63,215 nt of DNA from Nitrospira sp. (GTDB lineage: Bacteria; Nitrospirota; Nitrospiria; Nitrospirales; Nitrospiraceae), in contig JADLEJ010000001.1 of NCBI GenBank assembly GCA_020846195.1, forward strand, positions 1 to 63,215, given 5' to 3'. The notes under the pieces are model-generated. The model was given only the letters and a program-made list of their open reading frames with translations, did not search any database and was not told where the DNA came from. The number at the start of each line of letters is the position of its first letter. Position 1 is the stretch's first letter. The position numbers and the translations under genes were made by a program. Shown piece after piece: positions 41,573 to 49,445 of the stretch.

Positions 41573-41848
41573 TCAGGAGGAAGACTGATCGCTCGAAGGT
41601 TCGTCGGGAACTAAGACGGCGGTGAGCAGGGCATAGGCGGCTTCGACCATCTTGGTCATCTCTTCGGCCTTCTTGTAGGCCTGCGTATAGGCTTTGGGAT
41701 TGTTGGTCAGATTCGAGTAGCGGGCGGGATTCCAGGTATAAAGTTGCACGCGTTTGGCCCGTTCCAGGTCTTCGGAGGTGACGGGGAGCGTGAGCCCTAG
41801 AATCTCCAGGGCGTGAGTGATTTCTTCGGGGATTGCGTCGTCAGTCAT
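41573..41848 (-). CDS. J-domain-like small protein lacking HPD
   Basis: 91 residues from the ATG at 41848 (a GTG at 41854 is in frame). ALEILGLTLPVTSEDLERAKRVQLYTWNPARYSNLTNNPKAYTQAYKKAEEMTKMVEAAYALL resembles the helix I-IV layout of DnaJ domains. The HPD tripeptide that stimulates DnaK is replaced by NPAR. It would therefore be a degenerate J protein, perhaps a protein-protein adaptor. Divergent from the third radical SAM gene, 34 bp away. Confidence 0.55.
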   Translation of the reverse strand: MTDDAIPEEITHALEILGLTLPVTSEDLERAKRVQLYTWNPARYSNLTNNPKAYTQAYKKAEEMTKMVEAAYALLTAVLVPDEPSSDQSSS

Positions 41849-41882
41849 GGTCACACTTTAGCTGGAGCAAGGCCGTCAATCA

Positions 41883-43121
41883 ATGCCAATGCCACTCCCA
41901 ATGCTCCAGGCCGCTCCGATCTTTACGAGAAAAGATTACCGCGATGTGCTGCGCCGTGAGATGGATGCGGGGAAGATTCCGCTCAGTCTCGGGCGCGATT
42001 GCCCGGTGAAGTGCGAATTCTGCTACGAGCTGGATCACTCCTACCGCGAGACGCTCGACCCGCCGAAGACGACCGACGAGGATTGGAAATTCATCCTCGA
42101 CTACATCAGTAAAAAACCGACGGACCCGAAGCAGTTCTGGTGCCTGGGCGGCAACGAGTTCATGGAATGGACCGATCTGTTTCTCCATCCAAAGGCGATG
42201 GAGTGGGTTGAGGACTTCCTGAAGTACACGGACAAGAGCATTCAGTTCTTCACCGTTGGCTTTGTGCATGTGCCGAAGATCCACCAGCTGGTTTCGCAGT
42301 ATCCGGGCAGGATTAATTTCGAACTCTCGGTTATCACGCTCAGCGACTACCGAAAGCGGCTTATGCCCCATGCGCCGTCGATCACCCATCTGATGAAGGT
42401 GCTCGACGGTCCGGCGGTGTCATCGGCCAATTTCTATTCCTTCGATGCCGGCACGATGTCGAAAGACGCCATCGCGATTTCTAAGATCAATCAGCAATGT
42501 GTGCTTTGGATGGGGACGCTTACGCCGGTGCGCGGTCTCAAGGAAGAGACCGCGAGTCTGATGCGGCAGGGTCGGAAGCATCTGGCAGAGGAAGCGCTGC
42601 GGATCTACGATGCCGGTTTGCCGAATCTCCAAACGATCCATACCGAGGCGTATATCACAGCGTTTCTCAGCCGGAAGCGGATCGTGAGTCTGTTCGATTC
42701 GCTTGAATTGGAAAAGAAGGACACGCTGGTCACGGGGTGGAGCGTCTCGAAGATTCTGTCGATGTACCGGAAGAACAAGGCGAAGGTGCTCTACGTGCCG
42801 AACGCGATGCTCAGCGGAGATTCGGATTGCACGGTGCTGTTGACCTTCGACGATATTGCGCGGCGGGTGACGACGGAAAAAATGATCCATGTGCCCAAGT
42901 GCATTATGCAATCGGGGCGTGGGCCGTATAGCGATATCACCGGCGTGACGCTGGAGCAGTTTACGGAGAAGACCGGCGTGAAGGTGAAAGTGCTTCATAA
43001 GGTCGATACGCGCTTTGCCAATGAGCAGCTCTATCGCAACGGGTCGTTGCAGAACTATATCGAGAATTATGTCCGCAATCCGATGGCGCAGGCCTATGAG
43101 GCGGTTCCGAGACCTGCCTGA
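41883..43121 (+). CDS. Radical SAM protein with canonical CX3CX2C cluster
   Basis: 412 residues; the start is uncertain (ATG at 41883, 41889 and 41901 in frame, no good ribosome site). RDCPVKCEFCYELDHS gives C40, C44 and C47, the canonical cluster, close to the N-terminus. The barrel continues with KQFWCLGGNEFMEW and FFTVGFVHVPKI. The C-terminal third (TGWSVSKILSMYRKNKAKVLYVPNAMLSGDSDCTVLLTFDDI) resembles the DUF512-type tail seen in some Fe-S radical SAM proteins. No B12 domain. Substrate unknown. Follows the two long paralogs in the same direction. Confidence 0.8.
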   Translation: MPMPLPMLQAAPIFTRKDYRDVLRREMDAGKIPLSLGRDCPVKCEFCYELDHSYRETLDPPKTTDEDWKFILDYISKKPTDPKQFWCLGGNEFMEWTDLFLHPKAMEWVEDFLKYTDKSIQFFTVGFVHVPKIHQLVSQYPGRINFELSVITLSDYRKRLMPHAPSITHLMKVLDGPAVSSANFYSFDAGTMSKDAIAISKINQQCVLWMGTLTPVRGLKEETASLMRQGRKHLAEEALRIYDAGLPNLQTIHTEAYITAFLSRKRIVSLFDSLELEKKDTLVTGWSVSKILSMYRKNKAKVLYVPNAMLSGDSDCTVLLTFDDIARRVTTEKMIHVPKCIMQSGRGPYSDITGVTLEQFTEKTGVKVKVLHKVDTRFANEQLYRNGSLQNYIENYVRNPMAQAYEAVPRPA

Positions 43122-43143
43122 CGCCTAACGGATGGGAGGTCGC

Positions 43144-44073
43144 ATGTCTGATCGCCGCTCGCTGAAGTTTTACCAAGCCGACGTCTTCACCCATCAGCCG
43201 TTCGGCGGCAATCCTGTCGCGGTGTTTCCCGATGCGGACGGACTTTCCGACGATCAGCTTCAACAGATCGCCCGGGAGATGAATCTTTCCGAGACGGTCT
43301 TCGTCTTTCCTCCGACGGATCAGGCGGCGGTTGTCCGGTTGCGGATTTTTACCCCGACGCAGGAACTGCCGTTTGCCGGCCATCCAGTGATCGGCACGTT
43401 TTATCTGCTCGCGCAGCTTGGGCGTGTGCCGCTCGCTGGCGCGGTGACCCGCCTGCTGTACGAGTGCAACATCGGGTTATTCCCTGTCGAGTTGCATGGA
43501 ACGGTGAAGCAGGTCGAGCATGTCGTCATGTCTCAGCCGAAGCCGGAGTTTCTCGACCGGGTGGAGAATGAGGAAGACTTCTACAAACTGGCCATTTCGC
43601 TTGGGCTGCCGAAGTATGCGGTGGCTGAGGCCAAGTCGCCGATCGAGGTGGTGTCGACCGGGCTGCCCGTGCTGATTTTGCCGATCCGGACACTGACGGC
43701 GATTCGGTCGATCATTCCCGATCCCTCGGCCATTACCGATCTGTGCGGCCGCTTTGGCGCTAACGGGATCATGGTCTTCACGACGGTTACGGTCGAGCCG
43801 GACTCGACGGTTCACACCCGCATGTTTGCCCCGGCCATCGGCGTCCTTGAAGATCCCGCCACCGGCAGCGCCAGTGGGGCGCTGGGGGCGTATCTGGTGC
43901 ATCATCGTGTTATCGACGCGAAGCCGACGGCTGAGATTGTTTCGGAGCAGGGCTATGAGATCGAGCGGCCCTCGCGCATTCTCATTCAGGTGGATTCGTC
44001 AGACGGCGTGATTCAGACGGTAAAGGTCGGAGGGGAGTGTGTGATGGTGGTGGAGGGCGAGTTGAAGTTTTGA
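43144..44073 (+). CDS. PhzF family isomerase/epimerase
   Basis: 309 residues from the ATG at 43144; GGGAGG directly upstream rules against the ATG at 43132. FYQADVFTHQPFGGNPVAVFPDADGL and REMNLSETVFVFPP form the PhzF N-domain, the Glu of NLSET region being the general acid/base. LPFAGHPVIGTFYLL and the second-half VLEDPATGSASGALGAYLVHH are hallmarks. PhzF in phenazine synthesis isomerises a dihydro-anthranilate; most homologs, like this one without other phz genes, have unknown substrates. A remnant of the palindromic element begins at its stop. Confidence 0.9.
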   Translation: MSDRRSLKFYQADVFTHQPFGGNPVAVFPDADGLSDDQLQQIAREMNLSETVFVFPPTDQAAVVRLRIFTPTQELPFAGHPVIGTFYLLAQLGRVPLAGAVTRLLYECNIGLFPVELHGTVKQVEHVVMSQPKPEFLDRVENEEDFYKLAISLGLPKYAVAEAKSPIEVVSTGLPVLILPIRTLTAIRSIIPDPSAITDLCGRFGANGIMVFTTVTVEPDSTVHTRMFAPAIGVLEDPATGSASGALGAYLVHHRVIDAKPTAEIVSEQGYEIERPSRILIQVDSSDGVIQTVKVGGECVMVVEGELKF

Positions 44074-44111
44074 TCAGCCTGGTTCGGACAGCCTTTTTGA
44101 GCAGCCTGGTG
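44074..44111. repeat. Remnant of the palindromic element (copy G)
   Basis: CAGCCTGGTTCGGACAGCCT followed by TTTTGAGCAGCCTGG. It has the right outer arm and a short reduced core. It starts at the base after the PhzF stop. The left outer arm and central stem are missing. Confidence 0.6.
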
Positions 44112-44207
44112 GAACGGTATCTCAATAGCCCGTCTCTCTCTCAAGCTTCTGTTCGTTTTCTCCGATCTAGTTCTGTAGGGTAGGGTGTGGTCTAGCAAGG
44201 AGTGACT

Positions 44208-45236
44208 ATGAAAGCTGTATTGTTTCGCGCGCAGGGTGGCCCGGATAAATTGTCGTATGAAGATTTGCCGATGCCGGCGGTTGGGCCCGATGAGGTGTTG
44301 GTGAAGGTCAAAGCCTGTGCGCTGAATCATCTCGATATTTGGATCAGGCAGGGCAATCCGGCGTATCCTATGCCGATGCCGCATGTGTCCGGCTCCGACA
44401 TCGCCGGTGTGGTCGAACAGGTCGGCGCGCAGGTGGATAATGTGACGACAGGCCAGAAGGTCTTCGTTTCGCCGGGCGTCAGTTGTTGGAAATGCGAGTA
44501 CTGCCTGTCCGGCCGGGACAATATGTGCCGGTCGTACAGCCTGATCGGCGCGATGATGCACGGCGGCTATGCCGAGTATGTAAAAGTGCCGTTCCGCAAT
44601 GTGTTGCCGATGCCGGAGAATCTCTCGTTCGAGCAGGCGGCGGCGTTTCCGCTCGTGTCGGTCACGGCCTCGCATATGCTGTTTGCCAAGGCGGGGCTCC
44701 TGCATGGCGAGACGGTGTTGATTATGGGGGGCGGGAGCGGCGTGGGGACTATGGCGATTCAAATGGCCAAGCTTGCCGGCGCGCGGGTGATTGCAACGGT
44801 TGGGTCGGACGACAAGATTCCTAAAGCAGTGGTGCTCGGCGCAGATGCGGTCATCAATCACACGACAGAGAAAGTCGCGGATCGCGTGAAGCTGTTGACC
44901 GAGGGGCATGGCGTCGATGTCGTGATCGAGCATATCGGCCCGGAAGTGTGGGAGAGCTGCCTGGCCTCGCTGGCGAAAGGTGGGCGCCTGATTACCTGTG
45001 GCGCAACTACTGGCGCCGAGGTGAAGGTGGATCTTCGGTATATCTATTCCCGCCAGTACACAATCAAAGGTTCTTACATGGGCACCAGGGCGGAACTGGT
45101 GAAGGCGGCGGAGCTGATGGGGCAGAAGCGGCTGATCCCGGTGATCGATCGCACCTATCCGCTTCAGGAAGCGCGCGCGGCGCAGGAGCAGATGTTGAGC
45201 CGCAAGTTCTTCGGGAAAATTGTGTTGACGGTTTGA
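44208..45236 (+). CDS. Zinc-binding MDR family dehydrogenase (quinone oxidoreductase-like)
   Basis: 342 residues from the ATG at 44208, preceded by AAGGAGTGA. GHxx-type catalytic zinc is missing (CALNHLDIWIRQG), but the structural zinc lobe is intact: CWKCEYCLSGRDNMC has four Cys. VLIMGGGSGVGTMAIQMAKLAGARVIATVG is the nucleotide-binding loop. Members reduce quinones or alkenals with NADPH. Expected cytoplasmic enzyme; substrate unknown. Followed immediately by palindromic element D. Confidence 0.88.
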   Translation: MKAVLFRAQGGPDKLSYEDLPMPAVGPDEVLVKVKACALNHLDIWIRQGNPAYPMPMPHVSGSDIAGVVEQVGAQVDNVTTGQKVFVSPGVSCWKCEYCLSGRDNMCRSYSLIGAMMHGGYAEYVKVPFRNVLPMPENLSFEQAAAFPLVSVTASHMLFAKAGLLHGETVLIMGGGSGVGTMAIQMAKLAGARVIATVGSDDKIPKAVVLGADAVINHTTEKVADRVKLLTEGHGVDVVIEHIGPEVWESCLASLAKGGRLITCGATTGAEVKVDLRYIYSRQYTIKGSYMGTRAELVKAAELMGQKRLIPVIDRTYPLQEARAAQEQMLSRKFFGKIVLTV

Positions 45237-45360
45237 CGGCTGTTGAAAATGTCCTCCAGCTTCGTTCTCCCCTCGTCAAAATCCTCAACGTACCCCTGAG
45301 GGTACGCCTCCGGTTTTGACTCGGCTGCGGCCTTGCTGGAAAGCCATTTTGAACAGCCTA
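45237..45360. repeat. Palindromic intergenic element, copy D
   Basis: Starts at the base after the stop of the MDR gene. Outer arms GGCTGTTGAAAAT ... ATTTTGAACAGCC, inner arms TCAAAATCC ... CGGTTTTGA, central stem CGTACCC-CTGA-GGGTACG. Outer arm sequence differs from copies A/C (TGCTGA/TGAGCA) on both sides together. Confidence 0.87.
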
Positions 45361-45525
45361 TTTTAATGAACTTCGAGAAGATAGTGTGCCCTCATTTGCC
45401 ATGTTTCCGCCGTCTCGCCCCGATGGTTTTGAGTGCTCCCTTCTGATTGTGCTACCCTAAGGCAAAGCTGAATGAGTGCGGTCGGCGTTCTTTCCACTCT
45501 ATCTCATCAACGAGGGAGGGAAATC

Positions 45526-45963
45526 ATGTCTACAGTATCCAAGATCATGAGCAAGAATCCCAAAACTGTCGGGCCGGGGTTGTCGATTGTGGGGGCGGCG
45601 AAGAAGATGCGGACGGCCCGAGTCGGGTCGTTGCTGGTGAAGAAGGGGAAGCAGTTGGTAGGCATTGTGACGGACACGGATATTGTCCGCCGGGCGGTCG
45701 CCGCCGGTAAGCCGCTTGGCAAGTTGACGGTCGAGAAGATCATGACCAGGCCCCTCTGCACGATCGAGGGGAGTGAGCCGGTAGACGATGCGCAAGAAAT
45801 GATGAGCGATCTCGGGGTGCGCCATCTCGGCGTCACCAAAGGCGGCGAGATTGTCGGTGTCGTTTCGGTGCGGGATGTGATGCGGTTTTATAAACGGTAT
45901 GCCCAATCAAGTATTGTGATGCCGGAGCAGGGGTATTCCGAGCCGAAGATTTCGCAGGACTAG
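45526..45963 (+). CDS. Two-CBS-domain protein
   Basis: 145 residues from the ATG at 45526 (GAGGGAGG before it). MSTVSKIMSKNPKTVGPGLSIVGAAKKMRTARVGSLLVKKGKQLVGIVTDTDIVRRAV is CBS1, and KIMTRPLCTIEGSEPVDDAQEMMSDLGVRHLGVTKGGEIVGVVSVRDVMRF is CBS2. Such stand-alone pairs bind adenine nucleotides and regulate partner enzymes. No partner is seen. Palindromic element E begins after the stop. Confidence 0.92.
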   Translation: MSTVSKIMSKNPKTVGPGLSIVGAAKKMRTARVGSLLVKKGKQLVGIVTDTDIVRRAVAAGKPLGKLTVEKIMTRPLCTIEGSEPVDDAQEMMSDLGVRHLGVTKGGEIVGVVSVRDVMRFYKRYAQSSIVMPEQGYSEPKISQD

Positions 45964-46180
45964 GCGGATGCTGAAAACGGTCTCATTCTCACCCTCCCAA
46001 CCCCGGCGCGCCGAGACGCGCCGTTCCGCGGCTGTGTTCTCGGTCGCGTGTCTCGCTGCGACGTACCCCTCAGGGGACGAGCTGCTCTGGCAGCGCGAGG
46101 TGGGTGGGTGAGTGAGAAGAAAGCGCCTCACTCGCCGTGCTTTCTGCGGCCTTGCTAGAAGACCGTTTTGAGCATCCTGA
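45964..46180. repeat. Palindromic intergenic element, copy E (long form)
   Basis: Starts at the base after the CBS gene stop and ends 16 bp before the convergent moaB stop. Outer arms GGATGCTGAAAAC ... GTTTTGAGCATCC. Contains the added module found in copy A, but inverted (TTCTCACCCTCCCAACCCCG... at 45988 onward), with a facing GGTGGGTGGGTGAG, and central stem CGTACCCCTCAGGGGACG. It could act as a two-way terminator. Confidence 0.82.
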
Positions 46181-46196
46181 ATGAAGGAAAGACCGA

Positions 46197-46709
46197 TTAC
46201 TTCGTGAGTTCTTTCACCAGATGCCCGAGTTCGGGAAGGATGAGTTTCTCCATCGCCAGGCGGACGGCGTTTTCTGAGCCTGGGGTGGAGAAGAGGACGC
46301 GGCCTTTAATGATGCCGGCGGTGGCGCGGCTCATGATGGCCGGTGAGCCGATTTCTTGATAGGTCAGATAGCGAAAGACTTCGCCGAATCCATCCAATCG
46401 TTTTTCCAGCATCGCATCGACTGCTTCAAATGTTGAATCTCGTCTGGAAATTCCAGTTCCGCCGTTGACGATGATGGCTTGCACCGCGTCATTGGCGATG
46501 CCTTCCTCAATCCGCGCGGTGATCTGCGCCGGTTCGTCTTTTACCAGGTGATAGGCCGCGATGCTGTGGCCCTGTTCCTTGAGCAGTTTTTGAATCAGCT
46601 GGCCGCTCGTATCCGTGTCCGGCGTGCGGGTGTCGCTACAGGTAATGACCATGCACCCGATGGAGCGGGGCGCATGGTGTTTGTGTTCATGATGAGTTGC
46701 GCTGGCCAT
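46197..46709 (-). CDS. moaB: Molybdenum cofactor biosynthesis protein MoaB
   Basis: 170 residues. SIGCMVITCSDTRTPDTDTSGQLIQKLLKEQGHSIAAYHLVKDE is the MoaB/Mog N-terminal fold, VQAIIVNGGTGISRRDSTFEAVDAMLEKRLDGFGEVFRYLTYQEIGSPAIMSRATAGI is the molybdopterin-binding core with GGTG and the Asp. Acts in adenylation of molybdopterin. Nearest genes are an unrelated ferredoxin, so no moa operon here. A His-rich N-terminus (HHEHKHHAPRS) is an oddity that could bind metal. Confidence 0.93.
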   Translation of the reverse strand: MASATHHEHKHHAPRSIGCMVITCSDTRTPDTDTSGQLIQKLLKEQGHSIAAYHLVKDEPAQITARIEEGIANDAVQAIIVNGGTGISRRDSTFEAVDAMLEKRLDGFGEVFRYLTYQEIGSPAIMSRATAGIIKGRVLFSTPGSENAVRLAMEKLILPELGHLVKELTK

Positions 46710-46726
46710 AATTCGCTCGGTGGAAA

Positions 46727-47053
46727 TTATTGCCAGGCTGCGTCGGGGTTCAGTTTCGCGGCCGGCGTCCCCTTGATGATGTGTTCATCGAGGATGGTGG
46801 CGACATCGGCTTCGGTCACTTTCGAATACCAGATGTTGTCGGGGTAGACGACGACGGTCGGGCCCTGTTCGCAGGGACCTAGGCAGCCGGTGGCACTGAC
46901 GAGGACCTGGCCTGGTTGTACGCTGCGCTGCATGAGCCCCATGTTAAAGGCCATGAGCAATTGCGCCGCACCAGCGCTGCCGCATGACGGCTTGGGGTGT
47001 CCCGGAGGGCGGGAATTGGTGCAGACGAGGATATGATGCTTTGGCTTTGGCAT
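46727..47053 (-). CDS. Thioredoxin-like [2Fe-2S] ferredoxin
   Basis: 108 residues; AAAGGAG before the ATG at 47053. HHILVCTNSRPPGHPKPSCGSAGAAQL supplies the first two cluster Cys and VSATGCLGPCEQGPTVVVYPDNIWY the other two. This is the thioredoxin-like 2Fe-2S fold (Aquifex Fd4, NuoE C-domain). Electron carrier in the cytoplasm; partners unknown. Precedes moaB by 17 bp on the same strand. Confidence 0.92.
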   Translation of the reverse strand: MPKPKHHILVCTNSRPPGHPKPSCGSAGAAQLLMAFNMGLMQRSVQPGQVLVSATGCLGPCEQGPTVVVYPDNIWYSKVTEADVATILDEHIIKGTPAAKLNPDAAWQ

Positions 47054-47151
47054 AGAGTCTCCTTTTATGGAATGCGCTGTCAGCGACCGGCTGCCAGCTT
47101 TCTAATGACGATAGGGTGCATGGGAATACCGTGTGCCGATGACGAATGAGA

Positions 47152-47595
47152 TCAGTTTGGCCGGTACGCGTGCCATTGGTCGAGGGCTTCATCCGGCAGT
47201 TTCCACTGTTTGAGCCCTTTGATGACCCAGTCGAGATAGTGATCCTTCGGTTTGAACTTCCCGATGGGATTGGCGGCGTAGGTGGTGACGAGCTCTTTCT
47301 CGCCCGCTTCATTAACCACGGTAATCTGCAAGTGCCGGTATGCTCCTTGTGGAACGTCTTGCTCAAACTCATTCATGATCTTCAGGTCTTCGTCGGTCAG
47401 TTCGAAGACGCCGCCCCAGACCTTTTCGCCGGGCGAAGGCGCGATGCTGGCGAGCCCGCATCGCCACTGCGACGACCAGCGGCAGAACTTGATGGTGTGA
47501 TCGCTCAAGGTCGCGAGGTAGAGGAACTTGTGTTCCGGCGCCCGGCGCTTGAGCTGGGTCAGATTCAGGTTGTCTCCGTACAAAAAGAATTTCAT
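47152..47595 (-). CDS. Gamma-glutamylcyclotransferase-like protein
   Basis: 147 residues from the ATG at 47595 (an upstream in-frame Met at 47628 adds a short basic leader). MKFFLYGDNLNLTQLKRRAP corresponds to the 'YGSNL' start of the GGCT fold, and GEKVWGGVFELTDEDLKIMNEFE is the next block, with the Glu expected in catalysis. The GSN of the loop is GDN here. Substrates of bacterial members are mostly unknown; could be gamma-glutamyl amines. Confidence 0.78.
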   Translation of the reverse strand: MKFFLYGDNLNLTQLKRRAPEHKFLYLATLSDHTIKFCRWSSQWRCGLASIAPSPGEKVWGGVFELTDEDLKIMNEFEQDVPQGAYRHLQITVVNEAGEKELVTTYAANPIGKFKPKDHYLDWVIKGLKQWKLPDEALDQWHAYRPN

Positions 47596-47678
47596 GCGAG
47601 CCGCTCTTGGTGATTCGAGTAACGACAATGCCTCGTTACTTGTAGCACACCGGCTTTTCGTCAGACAAGCGGCCTCAT

Positions 47679-47800
47679 CAGGCTGTTGAAACAGATCCTC
47701 AGCTGCGTTCTCGCGTCACTCACGTCCTCGACGTACCGGAAATGTACGCCTCGGGCGTTCGCTTGCTGCGGCCTTGCTAATAATCTGTTTGAACAGCCTG
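47679..47800. repeat. Palindromic intergenic element, copy F
   Basis: Outer arms CAGGCTGTTGAAACAG ... CTGTTTGAACAGCCTG, central stem CGTACCGGAAATGTACG, inner arms ACTCACGTCC ... GGGCGTTCG-type. The only full copy not directly behind a stop codon; it lies between divergent genes. Confidence 0.82.
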
Positions 47801-47913
47801 GAAGGCATCCCATGATCCATCCATTGACAACCATCCAAGCGCTTCCTAAGATGCCCGCGACGTATTTTGCCTGTCAGCCGATCATCTGTTCGTATGGAAT
47901 TGAGTTCTGAACT

Positions 47914-48444
47914 ATGAGCACCGATTCGTCTTCTTCGAATGCAACACCAGGATCTTCGTCCTTGGTGCGAACGCTTCACTATGCCGTGGTGGCCGTGCTC
48001 GTGTTTGGCGGACTGTATTATTTTGTTACCAAGCCGCCTTCTCTCAATCCAATGGCGGATAAGCAGGCGGCTGAGGCGCTAGCGCTGGTGCAGACGCATC
48101 AGGCCATCGGGTTTCCGACGATTCTTCAAGCGATGAATGAGCATGTTCGTTCGATGAAGGAGCGTGGGCAGGGAGTTCGACTCGGTGAGTGGCGTGTCAA
48201 GCAAGTGGAAGGGGATCTCTACGAGATTCGCGTGCAGCTGCGCGATCAGAGCGTGAACAGCCAATGGTTCGAGCGGGAGTTTATCTGGCACGCGCATCTG
48301 GGAAAGAAAAAGGTTAACGCCGCCTCGGTGCCTGCCGATGGCGTGACGCCTGCGCCGCCGGATTCCGATCGGCCTCAGACGCCTGCGCCGCCGCTGCCGG
48401 GTGCTCCTCCCATGCCCCCTATGTCAGGTCCTCCGGGAGTTTGA
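47914..48444 (+). CDS. Single-span membrane protein with Pro-rich tail
   Basis: 176 residues; no strong ribosome site, ATG at 47914. One membrane span (LHYAVVAVLVFGGLYYFV, about 20-38). The soluble part (ADKQAAEALALVQTHQAIGFPTILQAMNEHVRSMKERGQGVRLGEWRVKQVEGDLYEIRVQLRDQ) faces the periplasm. The tail is Pro/Ala-rich (TPAPPLPGAPPMPPMSGPPGV). No family recognised. Its last 26 bp overlap the convergent Rieske gene. Confidence 0.7.
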   Translation: MSTDSSSSNATPGSSSLVRTLHYAVVAVLVFGGLYYFVTKPPSLNPMADKQAAEALALVQTHQAIGFPTILQAMNEHVRSMKERGQGVRLGEWRVKQVEGDLYEIRVQLRDQSVNSQWFEREFIWHAHLGKKKVNAASVPADGVTPAPPDSDRPQTPAPPLPGAPPMPPMSGPPGV

Positions 48445-48739
48445 TCTGAATCTGCCCGTCGACGACGCGCACGTCGCAGCAGGCCACGGTGAAATTCGGA
48501 TTGTTCACGCGCTGGCCGGTTGTCAGGTCAAATTTCCATCCATGCCAGGGGCATTCAAGAATGCTCCCCTTCAGTGGCCCGTCTCCGAGTGGTCCACCTG
48601 CATGCGGGCAGGTATTATCGACGGCGAAGAGCGTGCCGCCGACATTGCCGAGTACGATCCAGATGCCTTGAACATCCACGGTCTTGGTCGTTCCCGGCGG
48701 AACGTCGGCGAGCGCAGCGACGGTGACGAAGTCTCTCAT
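48419..48739 (-). CDS. Rieske-type [2Fe-2S] ferredoxin
   Basis: 106 residues. FAVDNTCPHAGGPLGDG supplies Cys-X-His and CPWHGWKFDLTTGQ the second pair. This is the standard ring-hydroxylating-oxygenase ferredoxin or nitrite reductase small-subunit (NirD-like) size. No oxygenase or nitrite reductase gene is adjacent, so its partner is elsewhere. Convergent overlap of 26 bp with the previous gene. Confidence 0.92.
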   Translation of the reverse strand: MRDFVTVAALADVPPGTTKTVDVQGIWIVLGNVGGTLFAVDNTCPHAGGPLGDGPLKGSILECPWHGWKFDLTTGQRVNNPNFTVACCDVRVVDGQIQIKLPEDLT

Positions 48740-48899
48740 GGCCCGTTAGTGTCCCAGAATTGGAGGCTGTCGTCTAGCCAGTGATGGATGCGGGGTTGCT
48801 TGATTTCGCCCAGGTCCTATGGCATACAAATAAGCAATACGCCCTTGATTGACTGGACCGCCTCTCAGAGAGGAGCCAGATAGGGAATGAGGTTGCTGC

Positions 48900-49445
48900 A
48901 TGGAAATGACTCTCCTGCTCAACTCGACGTACGAACCGCTGCGTGTGGTTCACTGGCAAAAAGCCATTGCCTTGCTGTGGCAAGGGAAAGTCGAAGTCCT
49001 CGAAGTCTACGACCGTGAAATTCACGGGATCTCCCTCTCGATTAAACTTCCCGCGGTGATGCGGCTGCTCAAGCTGGTGCGGCTGAAAGACAGCCACCGG
49101 GCGGTGAAGTTTTCCCGCATCAATATTTTTACGCGCGATGGCTACACCTGCCAATATTGCAACCGGAAGTTTCGAACGGAAGAGCTGACCTTCGACCACG
49201 TCATTCCCATTGCCAAAGGCGGGAAGAAGACCTGGGAGAATATCACCACGGCCTGCTGGCGCTGTAATAATAAGAAGAGCGGGCGGACGCCGGATGAAGC
49301 CGGGATGAAGTTGAGAAAGAAGCCGGTGAAGCCGCGCTGGAGCCCGGTGATTACGATCACGATTGGGATTCGCAACACCCCGGAGAGCTGGCGGGACTAT
49401 CTGTATTGGAATATGGAGCTGGACGCCGACCCCATGGATGGATAA
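48900..49445 (+). CDS. HNH endonuclease family protein
   Basis: 181 residues. The HNH core reads DGYTCQYCNRKFRTEELTFDHVIPIAKGGKKTWENITTACWRCNNKKSGRTPDEAGMKL: two CxxC zinc pairs, DH, and the N-H region. The N-terminal MEMTLLLNSTYEPLRVVHWQKAIALLWQGKVEVLEVYDREI is conserved in stand-alone HNH proteins found in many chromosomes. Role unknown (DNA repair or phage-related). No restriction or phage genes nearby. An inverted repeat begins at the stop. Confidence 0.9.
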   Translation: MEMTLLLNSTYEPLRVVHWQKAIALLWQGKVEVLEVYDREIHGISLSIKLPAVMRLLKLVRLKDSHRAVKFSRINIFTRDGYTCQYCNRKFRTEELTFDHVIPIAKGGKKTWENITTACWRCNNKKSGRTPDEAGMKLRKKPVKPRWSPVITITIGIRNTPESWRDYLYWNMELDADPMDG

